Assembly (NCBI GenBank): GCA_009193035.1
Contig: SWDT01000058.1
Location: 310,001-374,000 of the forward strand
Source: Halicephalobus mephisto
Lineage: Eukaryota; Nematoda; Chromadorea; Rhabditida; Panagrolaimidae
Direction of reading: 5' to 3'
Length of the DNA stretch: 64,000 bases
Numbering within the stretch: the stretch's first letter is position 1; each line of letters opens with the position of its first letter. Of this stretch, positions 24,251-34,108 are shown piece after piece. The position numbers and the translations under genes were made by a program. The notes below the pieces were generated by a model. That model ran no database searches and was not told the DNA's origin. It saw nothing but the letters and a program-made list of their open reading frames with translations.

Positions 24251-25849
24251 AATGTTAAACCAAGTTCGAAACAAAAAGTCCATTACTCCATATCAATTTT
24301 GTCTCAAAAAGCAGTTCAAAGACGAGAAAATTGTTTGACCGTTGTAAACTCTAAAATGACCAGAAGCAATTTAAAATCCAGATTATTCAAAGTCAGCTAT
24401 TCGTAAAGTTTGGAATCCATGAATTTAAATTTTTCAAGGAAATCACTTTAACTCGAAAAACTCACGAATCGCCCCAGGGGTTCTTTGGAATTTTGAAATT
24501 CTTCGAGAATTCGGATAAGTCCAAAAAAGGAAAAAACTCTAACACTCAAAAAAGCTTTAAAGTAGGATGTCGAAAGGTTCGTTGGCCAAGCCCAGGTTTG
24601 GAGGAAAGACGGATAAGACAGAATCCCTAAAATGATTACATGAAGGTTTGGAAACAAAAAATTTCAAAACCAATTTTGTCAACATTGGAGTGAAAATGAA
24701 ACTACTGTAGTTTTTTGTTTTAAAAATAAAAAAAAGTATTACGGTAGAGTGCTCCAATTTTCCGCACAGGACCAAAATTGGGGATTTACTTAGTTTTCAG
24801 ATGACATCGAATGGATGCAGATTAGTGGTCTCGAGCTGGAAGTTAAAATACTGTTTTTACAAAATTCGTTTTTCCATAAAAAATGAAATTACTGTACTTT
24901 GGTCCTGACACGAACGACGACAAAATTCTTTTTTAAAATATTTTTAAATATTTTTTTACAAATAAAAAAACCTAATTTTTATCAAAAAAAAATTTATCTA
25001 AATTCAAATAAAAATCAAATTTTTAAATTTCGACCAAAAAGGAAGAATTTTAAAACATTTTGAAAAATTTAAATTTTTTTGAATTTAATTTAATAGTTTT
25101 TAAATTTTCTACATGCTCTAGAGCACAACTACCCTCAGTTCCCTGTCCTGACAAATGTGACAATGGATTTCGGACAAGTCAAACTCATCTCATTCCCTAA
25201 CAAGAAAAAAATACATTTTCAAAGATACGTGTCAAAATGACGTTCTAAAAATAAAAAAAATACAATCAAAAAAATCGTTAATTTTTAAAAATTACAATTT
25301 TTAAATTTGAACTTTATCGTAATCCAAAAAAACTAAAAATCTAACTTATAGCTTTTCCGAAAAGTTTACCAATTGTCCACACGACCAAAATTGAATTTCC
25401 TTAAAAATTATAAAAATTGACGTAAGGAAAAAATATATTTATTGATTTAGCAAAAAGGGCCAAATCAACAAAAATCAGTCAATCGGACAAATTGGCCAAG
25501 GTGAGAAAGCTTCAAAGTCCCCATGGATGCCAGCTGTCCAGTGTCAAATGACACATCCTCGGGGACTAAAAAATCCTAGGGGCATCTATTTATTCCCATA
25601 TCGCACATTCAAAGTTCACAAACAACACCAAAGTTAAACTCTTTTTATTTTTGATCCAACTCATCCGTAGGTGCGAGCCTTCTGTTCCTAGGACTTTGAA
25701 ATTCTTATTATCATCTAGCTTGTCTTTGGTCAACCGGGCTTCTACTGAGAGATATCCAGAGGGCTTCGCTTCTTTAGCCTACAAGCAGCTTGCGGGCTAA
25801 GGTTCTTTAACCGATACAAGCAGCTTGCGGGCCAGGTTTCTAGCTCCCG
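24251..25849. other. Gene-free region
   Basis: No supported gene. GGTCCTGACACGAACGACG near 24.90 kb is a single copy of the common core. At 25.78-25.84 kb the words ACAAGCAGCTTGCGGG occur twice, about 40 bp apart, directly 3' of the tRNA-like gene. Confidence 0.4.
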
Positions 25850-25922
25850 GTCTTCGGTCGGGAATCGAACCCGGGTTTCGTGAATTTGAATTCACGTGTA
25901 CTACCATTGTACTATCCGAGGA
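25850..25922 (-). tRNA. tRNA-like gene, identity uncertain, possibly a pseudogene
   Basis: The minus strand gives a 73-nt cloverleaf. The acceptor is TCCTCGG/CCGAAGA with one mismatch. The D stem is GTAC/GTAC around AATGGTA. The anticodon stem is CGTGA/TCACG. The T arm is CCGGG-TTCGATT-CCCGA with one mismatch. The RNA polymerase III boxes look intact: A-box TAGTACAATGG and B-box GGTTCGATTCC. Oddities are an extra base before the D stem and an eight-base anticodon loop (ATTCAAAT), which leaves the anticodon ambiguous (TTC, TCA or CAA). The two stem mismatches and abnormal loop suggest a decayed tRNA or a tRNA-derived SINE head. Confidence 0.6.
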
Positions 25923-27856
25923 CTATCCTAGGGGTATTTGGAACAATAAATTTCATCCAAAATAATGTATTTAAAAATGGTTTTTAAGGATAATTAAAAC
26001 AATGAAAACAACAGCTGACATTTTTTATGACCGGAGATACCGATGTTTGGAAGATAATTGATCAAACAAGTGGGTGTTTTTCAAAGTAAAGAAATTTTCA
26101 CATAGTTGACATCGATAACAAAAAATTGGAAAAATAAAATTTTAAATATGGTAATTCTAGTTCTAAGAAAATTAATCTCGAGAATTTTCCTATTTAATAA
26201 TTTATAAAACATTTTTTGCATGTTGAAATATAAATAAATTCCGAAAACTTATCTATAAAGTTATTTTTTAAAAAATTCAAAAAAATTGAGAAAAATAAAA
26301 TTTTAAAAATTCAAAAAAAATAAAATTTTAAAATTCAAAAAATATAAAATTTTAAAAACAAAAAAAAAAATAAAATTTTAAAAATTCAAAAAAAAATAAA
26401 ATTTTAAAAATATGAAATGTATCTAAATTTACCCGTGTCTGAACACAAAAAAAATATTTTTATGACTAATTACTTCTACAAATAAAAACCTTACAAAATA
26501 ATTACTTTTTAACTACTTTGTAAAATGCACAATAAAATAAAGTTTAAAAATTATTTTAAAATATTACGTAAAACTTTTTTCAAAAAAATTTATTTTTTTA
26601 ATTTTTTAAAAGTGGATTGAAAAATTTGAAATTATTTTTGGCATTTTTTAATAAATATGAAAAATTCAAAAAATAAAAAAAAAATCAATTTTATTTAAAA
26701 TTAAAAAATATAAATTTAGTGAAATATTTGAATTTATAAATTTCTTAAATCTGACATTTAAGTCGTGACAAAGTTATTTTAGAAAAAATTGAAAAAAAAT
26801 AAAAATTATAAATAATTCTGAATCCACGGGACCGAATTCTGTTCGGAACAAGAAGTTGAGATGAACATCCAGTGTTTCGTTTTATTGAAATTAAAATTCA
26901 AAATTCGAGGTTGAAATTCTAATTTTTCGTGTTAAAACACGATTCATAAATAATTGTGATTCGAAAAATCCAGATATCCAATTTTATCAACTTAAATGAA
27001 AGAATATTTTACAGTAAGAAAAATTCAGATGTCTGAAGACGAGAAATTAGAATTTCGATCTTGAATTTTAATTTTGAATTCTGAGTTTCGATCTTGAATT
27101 TTGAATTTTAATTTTTATAAAACGAACCATAGTTTTCTGCCGAAGCAGATTCTTCTTTATTTTGCAAGAAATTCCAATAGTTTCCGCACGAAAAAGCCAT
27201 ATAGGTCAGATAAATAGTTTTTTCCAAAGCTTCAAAAAAGAATTAAATTGAGCTCCATTTCGTCAAAGTTGACGGTCAAAATTCGAGGTCGAAGTTTGGA
27301 CTTTTCGCATTAGGACAACTTTTATGGATTTTTTTTTTCAAAAGCGGCTTACCTAAATTGATAATTAAAATTTGTTTTGATTTTTCTATTCAAAATATAA
27401 CCTTCAAGTTCTGTCCCAACGCGAAAAGTCAAAATTTTGATTTTGAACTTTGATCGTCAACTTTGATAACATAGAAAATTCAAAAATTACAACTTTTGGT
27501 GTTAGTTTTCTCCTCAAGGGAATAGTTGTGGATGTTTTTCAGAATATAATTGAATCAAATACATCATCGATTTCTTAAATATAGAAATAAAAAATTACAA
27601 CAAGTTAAAAGAATATTTTACATAAAAATTTGGAAAAAAATGATTTTAATTTTTTTATTTTTTCAGTTATGACGTTAGATTTATCTCCAAGGCCAAAAAT
27701 ACAGCGAATACTTCGTGTTATCAAAGGTGACGGTAAAAGTTCGAGATCGAAATTTGGACACTTCGAGTTGAAATAGTGTTTAATTGTCTATACTGTAAAA
27801 TCCTCCTTCACTTAAGTTGATAAAATTGGATATCTGGATTTCGCGAAAATGAGGAA
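25923..27856. repeat. Gene-free AT-rich region with dispersed TTCGAGGTCGAAATTTGGAC repeats
   Basis: 26.27-26.41 kb is a simple array of AAAATTTTAAAAATTCAAAA. From 26.88 kb onward a motif like AAATTCGAGGTCGAA, a short gap, then TTTTCG(T/C)GTTA(A/G)AACAA recurs near 26,905, 27,280, 27,740 and 28,205, with reverse-strand versions near 27.05-27.11 and 27.42 kb. A further copy is at 48.06 kb. No gene is supported. Confidence 0.65.
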
Positions 27857-28132
27857 GTGCGACAGAGAACGAAAATGAAGGACGTTTACCTGGAAGCGAG
27901 GAAAAGGAAGCTAAAATGGGCTGGCCACGTCGCAAGACGAGAAGATAACAGATGGACAATCAAAACAACATTCTGGTAGTCCTACAATTTCAAACAACCT
28001 CAAGGAAGACCTCCAAATAGATGGCGCGAGAGCATAGAAAACATGGTTGGGAAACAGTGACGACAACTCGCGAAGAACCGCGAGGAATATGGAAAAAAGC
28101 TGAAGAATCTACTTCACCACGAAGGCGGATGA
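27857..28132 (+). mobile_element. Decayed non-LTR retrotransposon, reverse transcriptase C-terminal fragment
   Basis: Translating from 27857 gives KLKWAGHVARREDNRWT, then QGRPPNRWRESIENM and NREEYGKKLKNLL, the pattern at the C-terminal end of LINE reverse-transcriptase ORFs. Two in-frame stops (after TTFW and after VGKQ) show it is dead. No upstream palm-domain motifs were found, so only the 3' end is present, as expected for 5'-truncated LINE insertions. GC content is higher than in the flanks. Confidence 0.85.
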
Positions 28133-28731
28133 ATCGGATTTTTTGTATTGAGTTTCGCGAATCACAACATGACTTATAAAACGTATTCTAACGCGAAAAT
28201 ACCAAAGCTCGAAATCGAAATTTGGGTTTTTAGTGTTAAAACAAAACTTATAAATTGTTTGAATTTAAAAATTCTAGTTAGTTTTCAACTATCAAGTTAG
28301 ATAAAACAAATTTTTGAAATAAAAGAAGTTCATAGATGTTTTTTAACACGAAAAATTCAAATTTCGATTTTGATAAACAAAGCACACATAGAACTTCTAA
28401 TATGGAAGATTTTTCGGGAACTGTCTTCGAGACCCCCGGACGACCATAACCCAAAATTGCAGTCCTTTGTTTTCCTACTAGACTGCCCATTTCTGAAGCC
28501 AAATCCCATCCCTGTCCACCGAGATTCAATTTTCCCTTTAATAACATTTTCTCAAAACTTAGTTCTCCAAAGAAACCAAATCCTTCTTTCACTGTTCTTA
28601 GTCACATGGAATTTCCTGAAATTGACAATGCCTAAGCTGTCATTGGCATTTCCAAGACATCATTAAAATTAACATTTTTATTCAACTAGCTCTTGGGAAC
28701 ACCCGTTTTTCCAAATTTCCTAGTTATGGTC
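28133..28731. other. Unassigned GC-richer segment with open frames on both strands
   Basis: 28.37-28.64 kb is open for about 100 codons on both strands, with compositional contrast to its flanks. Neither frame resembles a known family. It could be another transposon relic, as it lies between the LINE fragment and the following gene's 3' end. Confidence 0.3.
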
Positions 28732-30152
28732 TCAAAGTGAAAAACTCAGAAGAACAATGTCGACGACGAAAATGAGGAGAACACCGGCGATGAGATCGAA
28801 TTTTGGCAACAAGCTGGTTCTGTCCTTTGATCGGAGGGAAATCGCCGAGGAGCTGAAAAACGATAATTAGTCATATAAATATACTGTAAGTTTTCTTTGA
28901 AGTCAATGCTAATGGAAAATAAGATAATAGTCTTTCTATCTATTCATGATTAAAACCACATGAGATGGTATGTAAAGATTGTTGAGACAGAAAAGTAGAC
29001 TAGAAAGAGAGGACCTGAGGAGATAGTCTGAATATCAAAATCTAGAATATTGCATGTTATGAGTAAGACTTTCGGTTATCTTATGTTGAGATTACAATAA
29101 TTATTATCTGTGTCTTATTGTGTTAGAAAGACTATTAATATACTTCTGTTTTCTACCCTAATGAAAATATTTGAAATTCTGTCAGTGATCAATCTAAAAA
29201 GTAACGTCAGAATCAGGTTCTGAGTTCTTCAATATTCTTCTTGGTGAGTTCAAATCTGGACTTGGGTTTGCTAGTTTTAATGCAAAATCTGATTTCACCA
29301 ATTACAGCCTGAGGATCTGGTTTCTATAGACGATTTGGCCTCTCTAATCTCATTCTGAATTCAAATTTGTTCAACTTTAGTCTAATTTTAAAAAGTTTAC
29401 AATACTTTCTTCATCTCCTCAATGAAGTGATTGAAAAATAACCATAATTCTTATTCTAAGATGATACCAGAGGACTCTCATTGTAACCCTGAATTTGGAT
29501 TTCTTTTCCTTAAGGAAGTTAATAAACAAAAACTTGTTATTCAGAGCAGTATTCAAATGCATGAAACAAAGGACGAAATTGACAATGGCATCAAAAAACC
29601 AAAGAACGATACCAACCAAATCCAGGGGAAGGACTAAACAAAGAAGACCTTAAATCCAAAAAATAGCTCTAATATGTCGGTATATAAATTAAGCATAATA
29701 TATAAATATATTATATTCAATATATCGATATATAAAATATAATATATCTAATATATTAGAGCTATTTTATTGTATTTAGATATTATACATAATTTATCTT
29801 TTTTGTGTAGATAAACAGAAGTTTTCGTGTCAGAAAATGCAATTTTACACACTATGTACAACTCATAATCTCAAATATGAATCGAAATACAAACTTACCA
29901 AGCGCATTCTGTCCTGTCTTGGATGATCTGTCCCAAGATGGCCATGCAGAAATGAGCTTTAGAAACCACACCAGTGAACTGCTGACATCGGAAATCACAA
30001 CATCGATTGAAAACTGAACAATCATGTTTGTTGGACTTTTCTAGACAATCCTCAGTGATTGCCCTCTGGCTCCATCTATTCGTGATATCTAAGTAGCTAG
30101 CGGATACGAGGGGGATGATGGACAACAGCAAGATGGGGAATTTTAATAACAT
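28732..30152 (-). CDS. Small Cys-rich secreted or membrane-anchored protein (2 exons)
   Basis: Exon 1 (30152-29899) begins with ATG and a clear signal peptide of about 18 residues (MLLKFPILLLSIIPLVSA). A mature domain with paired and spaced cysteines follows, including FNRCCDFRC. A consensus GTAAGT donor splits codon TG|C. Exon 2 (28852-28732) follows TTTTTCAG, completes that Cys, and ends in a hydrophobic tail with FDLIAGVLLIFVV and a short C-terminus. Total 124 residues with eight mature cysteines. The short, extreme C-terminal hydrophobic segment could be a GPI signal or a single membrane anchor, placing it at the cell surface. No named family is recognised. The 1-kb intron could hide a further exon. 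Confidence is highest for exon 1. Confidence 0.65.
29640..29765. repeat. AT dinucleotide-rich palindrome
   Basis: TCTAATATGTCGGTATATAA...TTATATTCAATATATCGATA...TATCTAATATATTAGAGC. AGCTCTAATAT at the left is mirrored by ATATTAGAGCT at the right, giving a cruciform-prone arm pair of about 125 bp inside the Cys-rich gene's intron. Confidence 0.7.
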
Positions 30153-31049
30153 TTTCGTTGATTTTAAAATCTTATAATTAAATAACCTAGGAGATTCTTC
30201 ATCCGAAAGGAGGTTTAATAGAATCTGAAAAGATGTTTAAAATTAAAAATTCTCAGAGAAATGTGGTTCTTGAAACGAAAGTTTTAAAAAACGCGGAAAT
30301 TCAAAATAAAACATTTTTTGATTAAATCAATTTTTAAACTAGAGGATGTGAAAAAACAAGTCCAGATATATCAAATCCGTACAATAGGATCACAAAAACC
30401 AGCATCAACTCAAATCCAACTCGCGCGGCTTTCGGTTTTTGCATCGACCATTTTGTCGTTTTCGAAAGAGCAACCCTGAGCAGAAGGGACAATCACAGCT
30501 GCCAGATGGCCAAATCGGCACTTTAGACTGGTCATTTTATTGTTCTTCCTTAGGTCAATTACACACAAAAAGAGACCAAGTGATCTCACGGAGTAAATCT
30601 GTCTCTTGAGGAGACTGGAGTGGATCGAGATATTCCCGATCGACGGGTTGCGCAACAACAAACAGGAAGTCCTTTCGAACTAGAAGAAATCCATTAGCTT
30701 TGTTTGTTCTGAGGGTTGTCAACCTGGCAAAAGGGGGATTAACAGACTTTGATTAGGAATTAAAAGAATTCGGGTCGACAGAACTTTTGAAGTGGTAGTA
30801 GGTCACTTTTAAGGTGCAGCAATAGTGACTACGAGTTTAATTAAGTCATCACATTGAGTCACTATCCGTTTCGAAAGTCAAAGTTGTTTTTATTTGTTCA
30901 AAAAACAGCTTGAAAAGTAGTTTTGGATAGTAATTTTAAAAAAAATAAATTACTGACGTCACTATTCAAGTTCGATCTTAGGGTTATTTTTGATGGAAAA
31001 ATTTTAATATAAATTTAGATAATTTTTGGAAAAAATAAAATTTCGTAAA
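30153..31049. repeat. Gene-free region with TAGTGACT hairpin, locus 4
   Basis: 30.41-30.72 kb is a GC-richer patch without a supported gene. From about 30.82 kb, AATAGTGACTACG...GTCACTATCCG and TTTTGGATAGTAATT...GTCACTATTCAAG form two diverged hairpin units. Confidence 0.55.
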
Positions 31050-31400
31050 AAATTCAAAATTTGAAGCTCTGCAACTCAACGAATATTGAATGGATTTTTA
31101 TAATTCTTTTTTTATTAAAGTTTTGTGAATTTTTAGTTTTTTTTTGATACTGAAAAAAATTTAAATTAAAAATGTTTTTAAACGAAAATTTATTATTGTG
31201 AAGATTTTTCGGTATTTTGTAAAGGTAATTTTCAATCTTTAGCGTTCTGTTCCAAAATTTACTTTTTTTATTTAAAAAAATAAAAAATGTTTTTTTTGTG
31301 TTTCGAAAAAATATTGCTTAATTTTACAGAATTTTGATCAGACATAAAACATCAAAGCTATTTGAGTTTAATAAAAAGGATTAATAAAATCCATTAATTA
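31050..31400. repeat. Dispersed repeat A, copy 2
   Basis: AAGCTCTGCAACTCAACGAA and TATTGAATGGATTTTTATAA followed by TAGCGTTCTGTTCC align with the opening of the 10.37-kb element. The copy is shorter and lacks the AAAAGTGTTCCCT series. Confidence 0.7.
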
Positions 31401-31439
31401 TTAAATTAGAATTAATTTAAATTTTTAAAGAATATTTTA

Positions 31440-31765
31440 TATAATCTACTATCGAAATTGACCACTATCCAAGATTATTACTGGGATTTTTTGAAATTAT
31501 CAAAAACAAATCCAACAGCAATCTTGGATAGTGACTGGAATATATTATTAAACTTCTCAGTTACTATCCAAGATTATTACTGGGATTTTTTGAAATTATC
31601 AAAAACAGCTCCAACAGCAATCTTGGATAGTGACTGAAAAGTTTAATAATATATTCTAGTCACTATCCAAGATTATTACTGGGATTTTGTGAAATTATCA
31701 AAAATAGATCCAACAGCAATCTTGGATAGTGACCAAAAAGAAAGATGAATTAATCCAACCACTAT
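31440..31765. repeat. TAGTGACT hairpin repeats, locus 5
   Basis: Three very similar units of about 110 bp: CACTATCCAAGATTATTACT, GGGATTTTTTGAAATTATCA, AAAAC..., CCAACAGCAATCTTGGATAG. Stems are CAATCTTGGATAGTGACT against AGT(C/T)ACTATCCAAGATTA. Low divergence makes this the youngest-looking locus of the family. Confidence 0.9.
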
Positions 31766-32190
31766 CCAAACAGAATTCTCCAAAACAAAAATAATTCGGT
31801 TTTCACGTCAAATTTCAAAGAAATCAATAAAACGACATTGAACCAGCATGGCCAAAGGAAAGAAATCGAATCGACCTTGAACAGACGAGGAACCGTTCCA
31901 CCAAAACAAGCGGGATAACCCTGGCGAACCGGATTGCCAATTATGGATCGACCGGTTGCTAGGAATCTATATTGGATAAACAAAAAATAACAATGGAAAA
32001 CTTTTAAATGTAGAGTTGAACAATTTCATGTCAGTTATGTTTTTCAAGGACCCTCTCGTGAAATAGTTCTGCAAAATTTTACAATTTTTTCTTCATGACG
32101 AAATCGCGGGAAATTAGGCAGTTCAGTTTTGTAAACATTGTACTGCTTTAGAAATTAAAAATTTTCATTGCAAATTTCAAACATGTCTTA
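31766..32190. other. Gene-free region
   Basis: A GC-richer patch at 31.83-31.97 kb (including CGAACCGGATTGCC and ATCGACCGGTTGC) is unassigned. No gene model is supported. Confidence 0.3.
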
Positions 32191-33110
32191 ACAAGAATTT
32201 CCAAAACTTTCCAGTAAAGACCGGAAATTTGAATTTTTGTTTATTTGATTCTAAAAAGTTCTAAAATCGTCCTAAATATCGTAATATAAACAATAAAAAA
32301 TATTCCAACACAAATTTTTAAATTTTCCAGTTAGGACCAAAAATGGAAAATTTGATCAGTTTTTTTAAATTATAAAAAAATATTTATTAGAAAATTCTTC
32401 AAATCTGTCTCGACACAAATTTTTGGAACTTTTTCTTTGAAGTCGAAATTTCAAATTTTAATTACATATTACTTTAGAAAATTTGACAAAGATTCAATAC
32501 TTTAAAAAAATTTATTTTTCTTATTAAAGATGGAATTTGAGAAAGGTGTTTGAGGTGGAACCGAGTGTGAACTCTCACCACGAAAATCCCTACTGGAATG
32601 ATAGGGGTTCCCACTAATTTTGGAATTAAATTTTTTAATATTGTTTTTATATAATAAATATCGTTGGATAAAAAGTAATTCAAAAGTTGTATCTACCTCA
32701 TCGCTAAAAAGAGTCCACACCACATTAGTCTCAAAACGAAAATCCAAAAATAGAAATTTCGAAAAAGATTTCTGAAGTGGAACCGAGTACGAGCTCCCAC
32801 CGCGAAAGTTCCTGTTAAAACAACAGCAATTTCGATCATTTTTGGAATTAATTTTTAGTGTTGTTTTTATATAATAAATATTGTTAGATAAAAAACTGTT
32901 AAAAAGTTGTATCTACCTCATCGATAGAAAGAGTCCATACCACACCAATGTTTTTAAGGAACGAGAAATCGTGAGAGGAGACGACGAAACTGGTTCCATG
33001 TTACACATGAAAGAAACAGCTGGAACTTCTGAAATTCCCTAGTGTTTGCTTCCGGGGTCTGGCTTTCGGCTGATCTTTACACCTTCAAGAGGATGGATGT
33101 TCTGCCTCAT
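32190..33110. repeat. GTTGAGAC-type reverse repeats and a duplicated 230-bp block
   Basis: 32.2-32.45 kb carries three reverse-strand units with CCAGT(T/A)A(G/A)GACC. Then 32.53-32.72 and 32.76-32.95 kb are duplicates sharing GTGGAACCGAGT, CTC.CACC.CGAAA and AAAGTTGTATCTACCTCATC. A reverse-complement copy of the head (CGGTGAGAGTTCTCATTCGG) is at 47.93 kb. Confidence 0.75.
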
Positions 33111-33518
33111 AAGTAAATAATAAAGGATATTGATTAAAAATCAGAAATAAATTCAACGATTAAAAATTTAAATTTTTCGAATAATTTTGATAAAAAATGG
33201 AATTAAAAAATTACGGTATAGAAATTCGGAAATGAAAAAATTTAGAAAATATAAATTTAAAAAATTCGAATAAGGATATACAGTAAGTGGATTTTTACTG
33301 GGTCTTTGAAGTGATTACTGTAAAATCGTTCAAAATGATTTTTTTGGGAAATTTCTAAAAAAATATTTTCTAAATTATCCTATTGTAAAAATTAATAAAT
33401 TTTTAAAAGTTTTTAAAAATTAAAAATAACTTATGGGACAATTTTGGAATTAATTTTTGAAAATTATTTTATTTGGATAAATATAAGAACTTTCTGGATT
33501 GAGGTAAACGGGATATGT

Positions 33519-33675
33519 ACACACAAAAAGAAGTGTAACTTTCGAGCCAGTAACAAATACAAATCGTCACTGTTAAGTTGTAATTTTCGTCACAAAAGTC
33601 AAATATTTACGAAAAATGTGATAATTCCGTCAAATTTCGCAATTTTTAAAAACCAAAAATTACACTTTTTTTTGT
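33519..33675. mobile_element. Short TIR element (MITE family B), copy 3
   Basis: Ends are ACACACAAAAAGAAGTGTAA and AAATTACACTTTTTTTTGT, inverted over about 18 bp. The interior AATCGTCACTGTTAAGTTGT and TTTTCGTCACAAAAGTCAAA aligns with copies at 21.06 and 21.31 kb. It has no coding capacity. Confidence 0.8.
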
Positions 33676-34108
33676 ACAGTCCTATGTCCATCCTCAAAAA
33701 TTAAAAACTATATTTTAAAATATATTTAAAAAAATCACAAAATGACGCTCCGAAGACGAGTGTTTTGCTTGTTTTTGAATTTTTTCGAAATTTAGAAATT
33801 CAAAAAAAACAACAACTTTTTGAAAATCCCCTAAAATTTGAAAGATTTCAGAATGCCTTCCTACAGACACATCTTCCAATTCTGATTCCTCTAATTTTTT
33901 GAGATATTGTTCATTTATTTAATTTTTGATTTTTTTGAAATATAATTTCTTTAAATTTTTTTACATAAAAAAACAAATTCGAAAAATTTTAAAATAACAA
34001 CTTCTCGGAAAATGGATTTAAAACAAATTTTGTCAAATTGAAAACATTTCTGTTTTTGCTTGTTATTGATCTTGCAGATAGGACAGATTCGAAAAAATCA
34101 TTTCTAAG
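33676..34108. other. Gene-free region upstream of the 34.1-kb membrane protein
   Basis: AT-rich. TTTCTAAG precedes the ATG at 34109 and could serve as a trans-splice acceptor. Nothing else was seen. Confidence 0.35.

Noticed and set aside
30410..30661. Minus-strand 83-codon frame in a GC-richer patch
   Set aside because: Weak composition evidence, no domain, no splice context. Kept only as a mention of the GC-richer patch.
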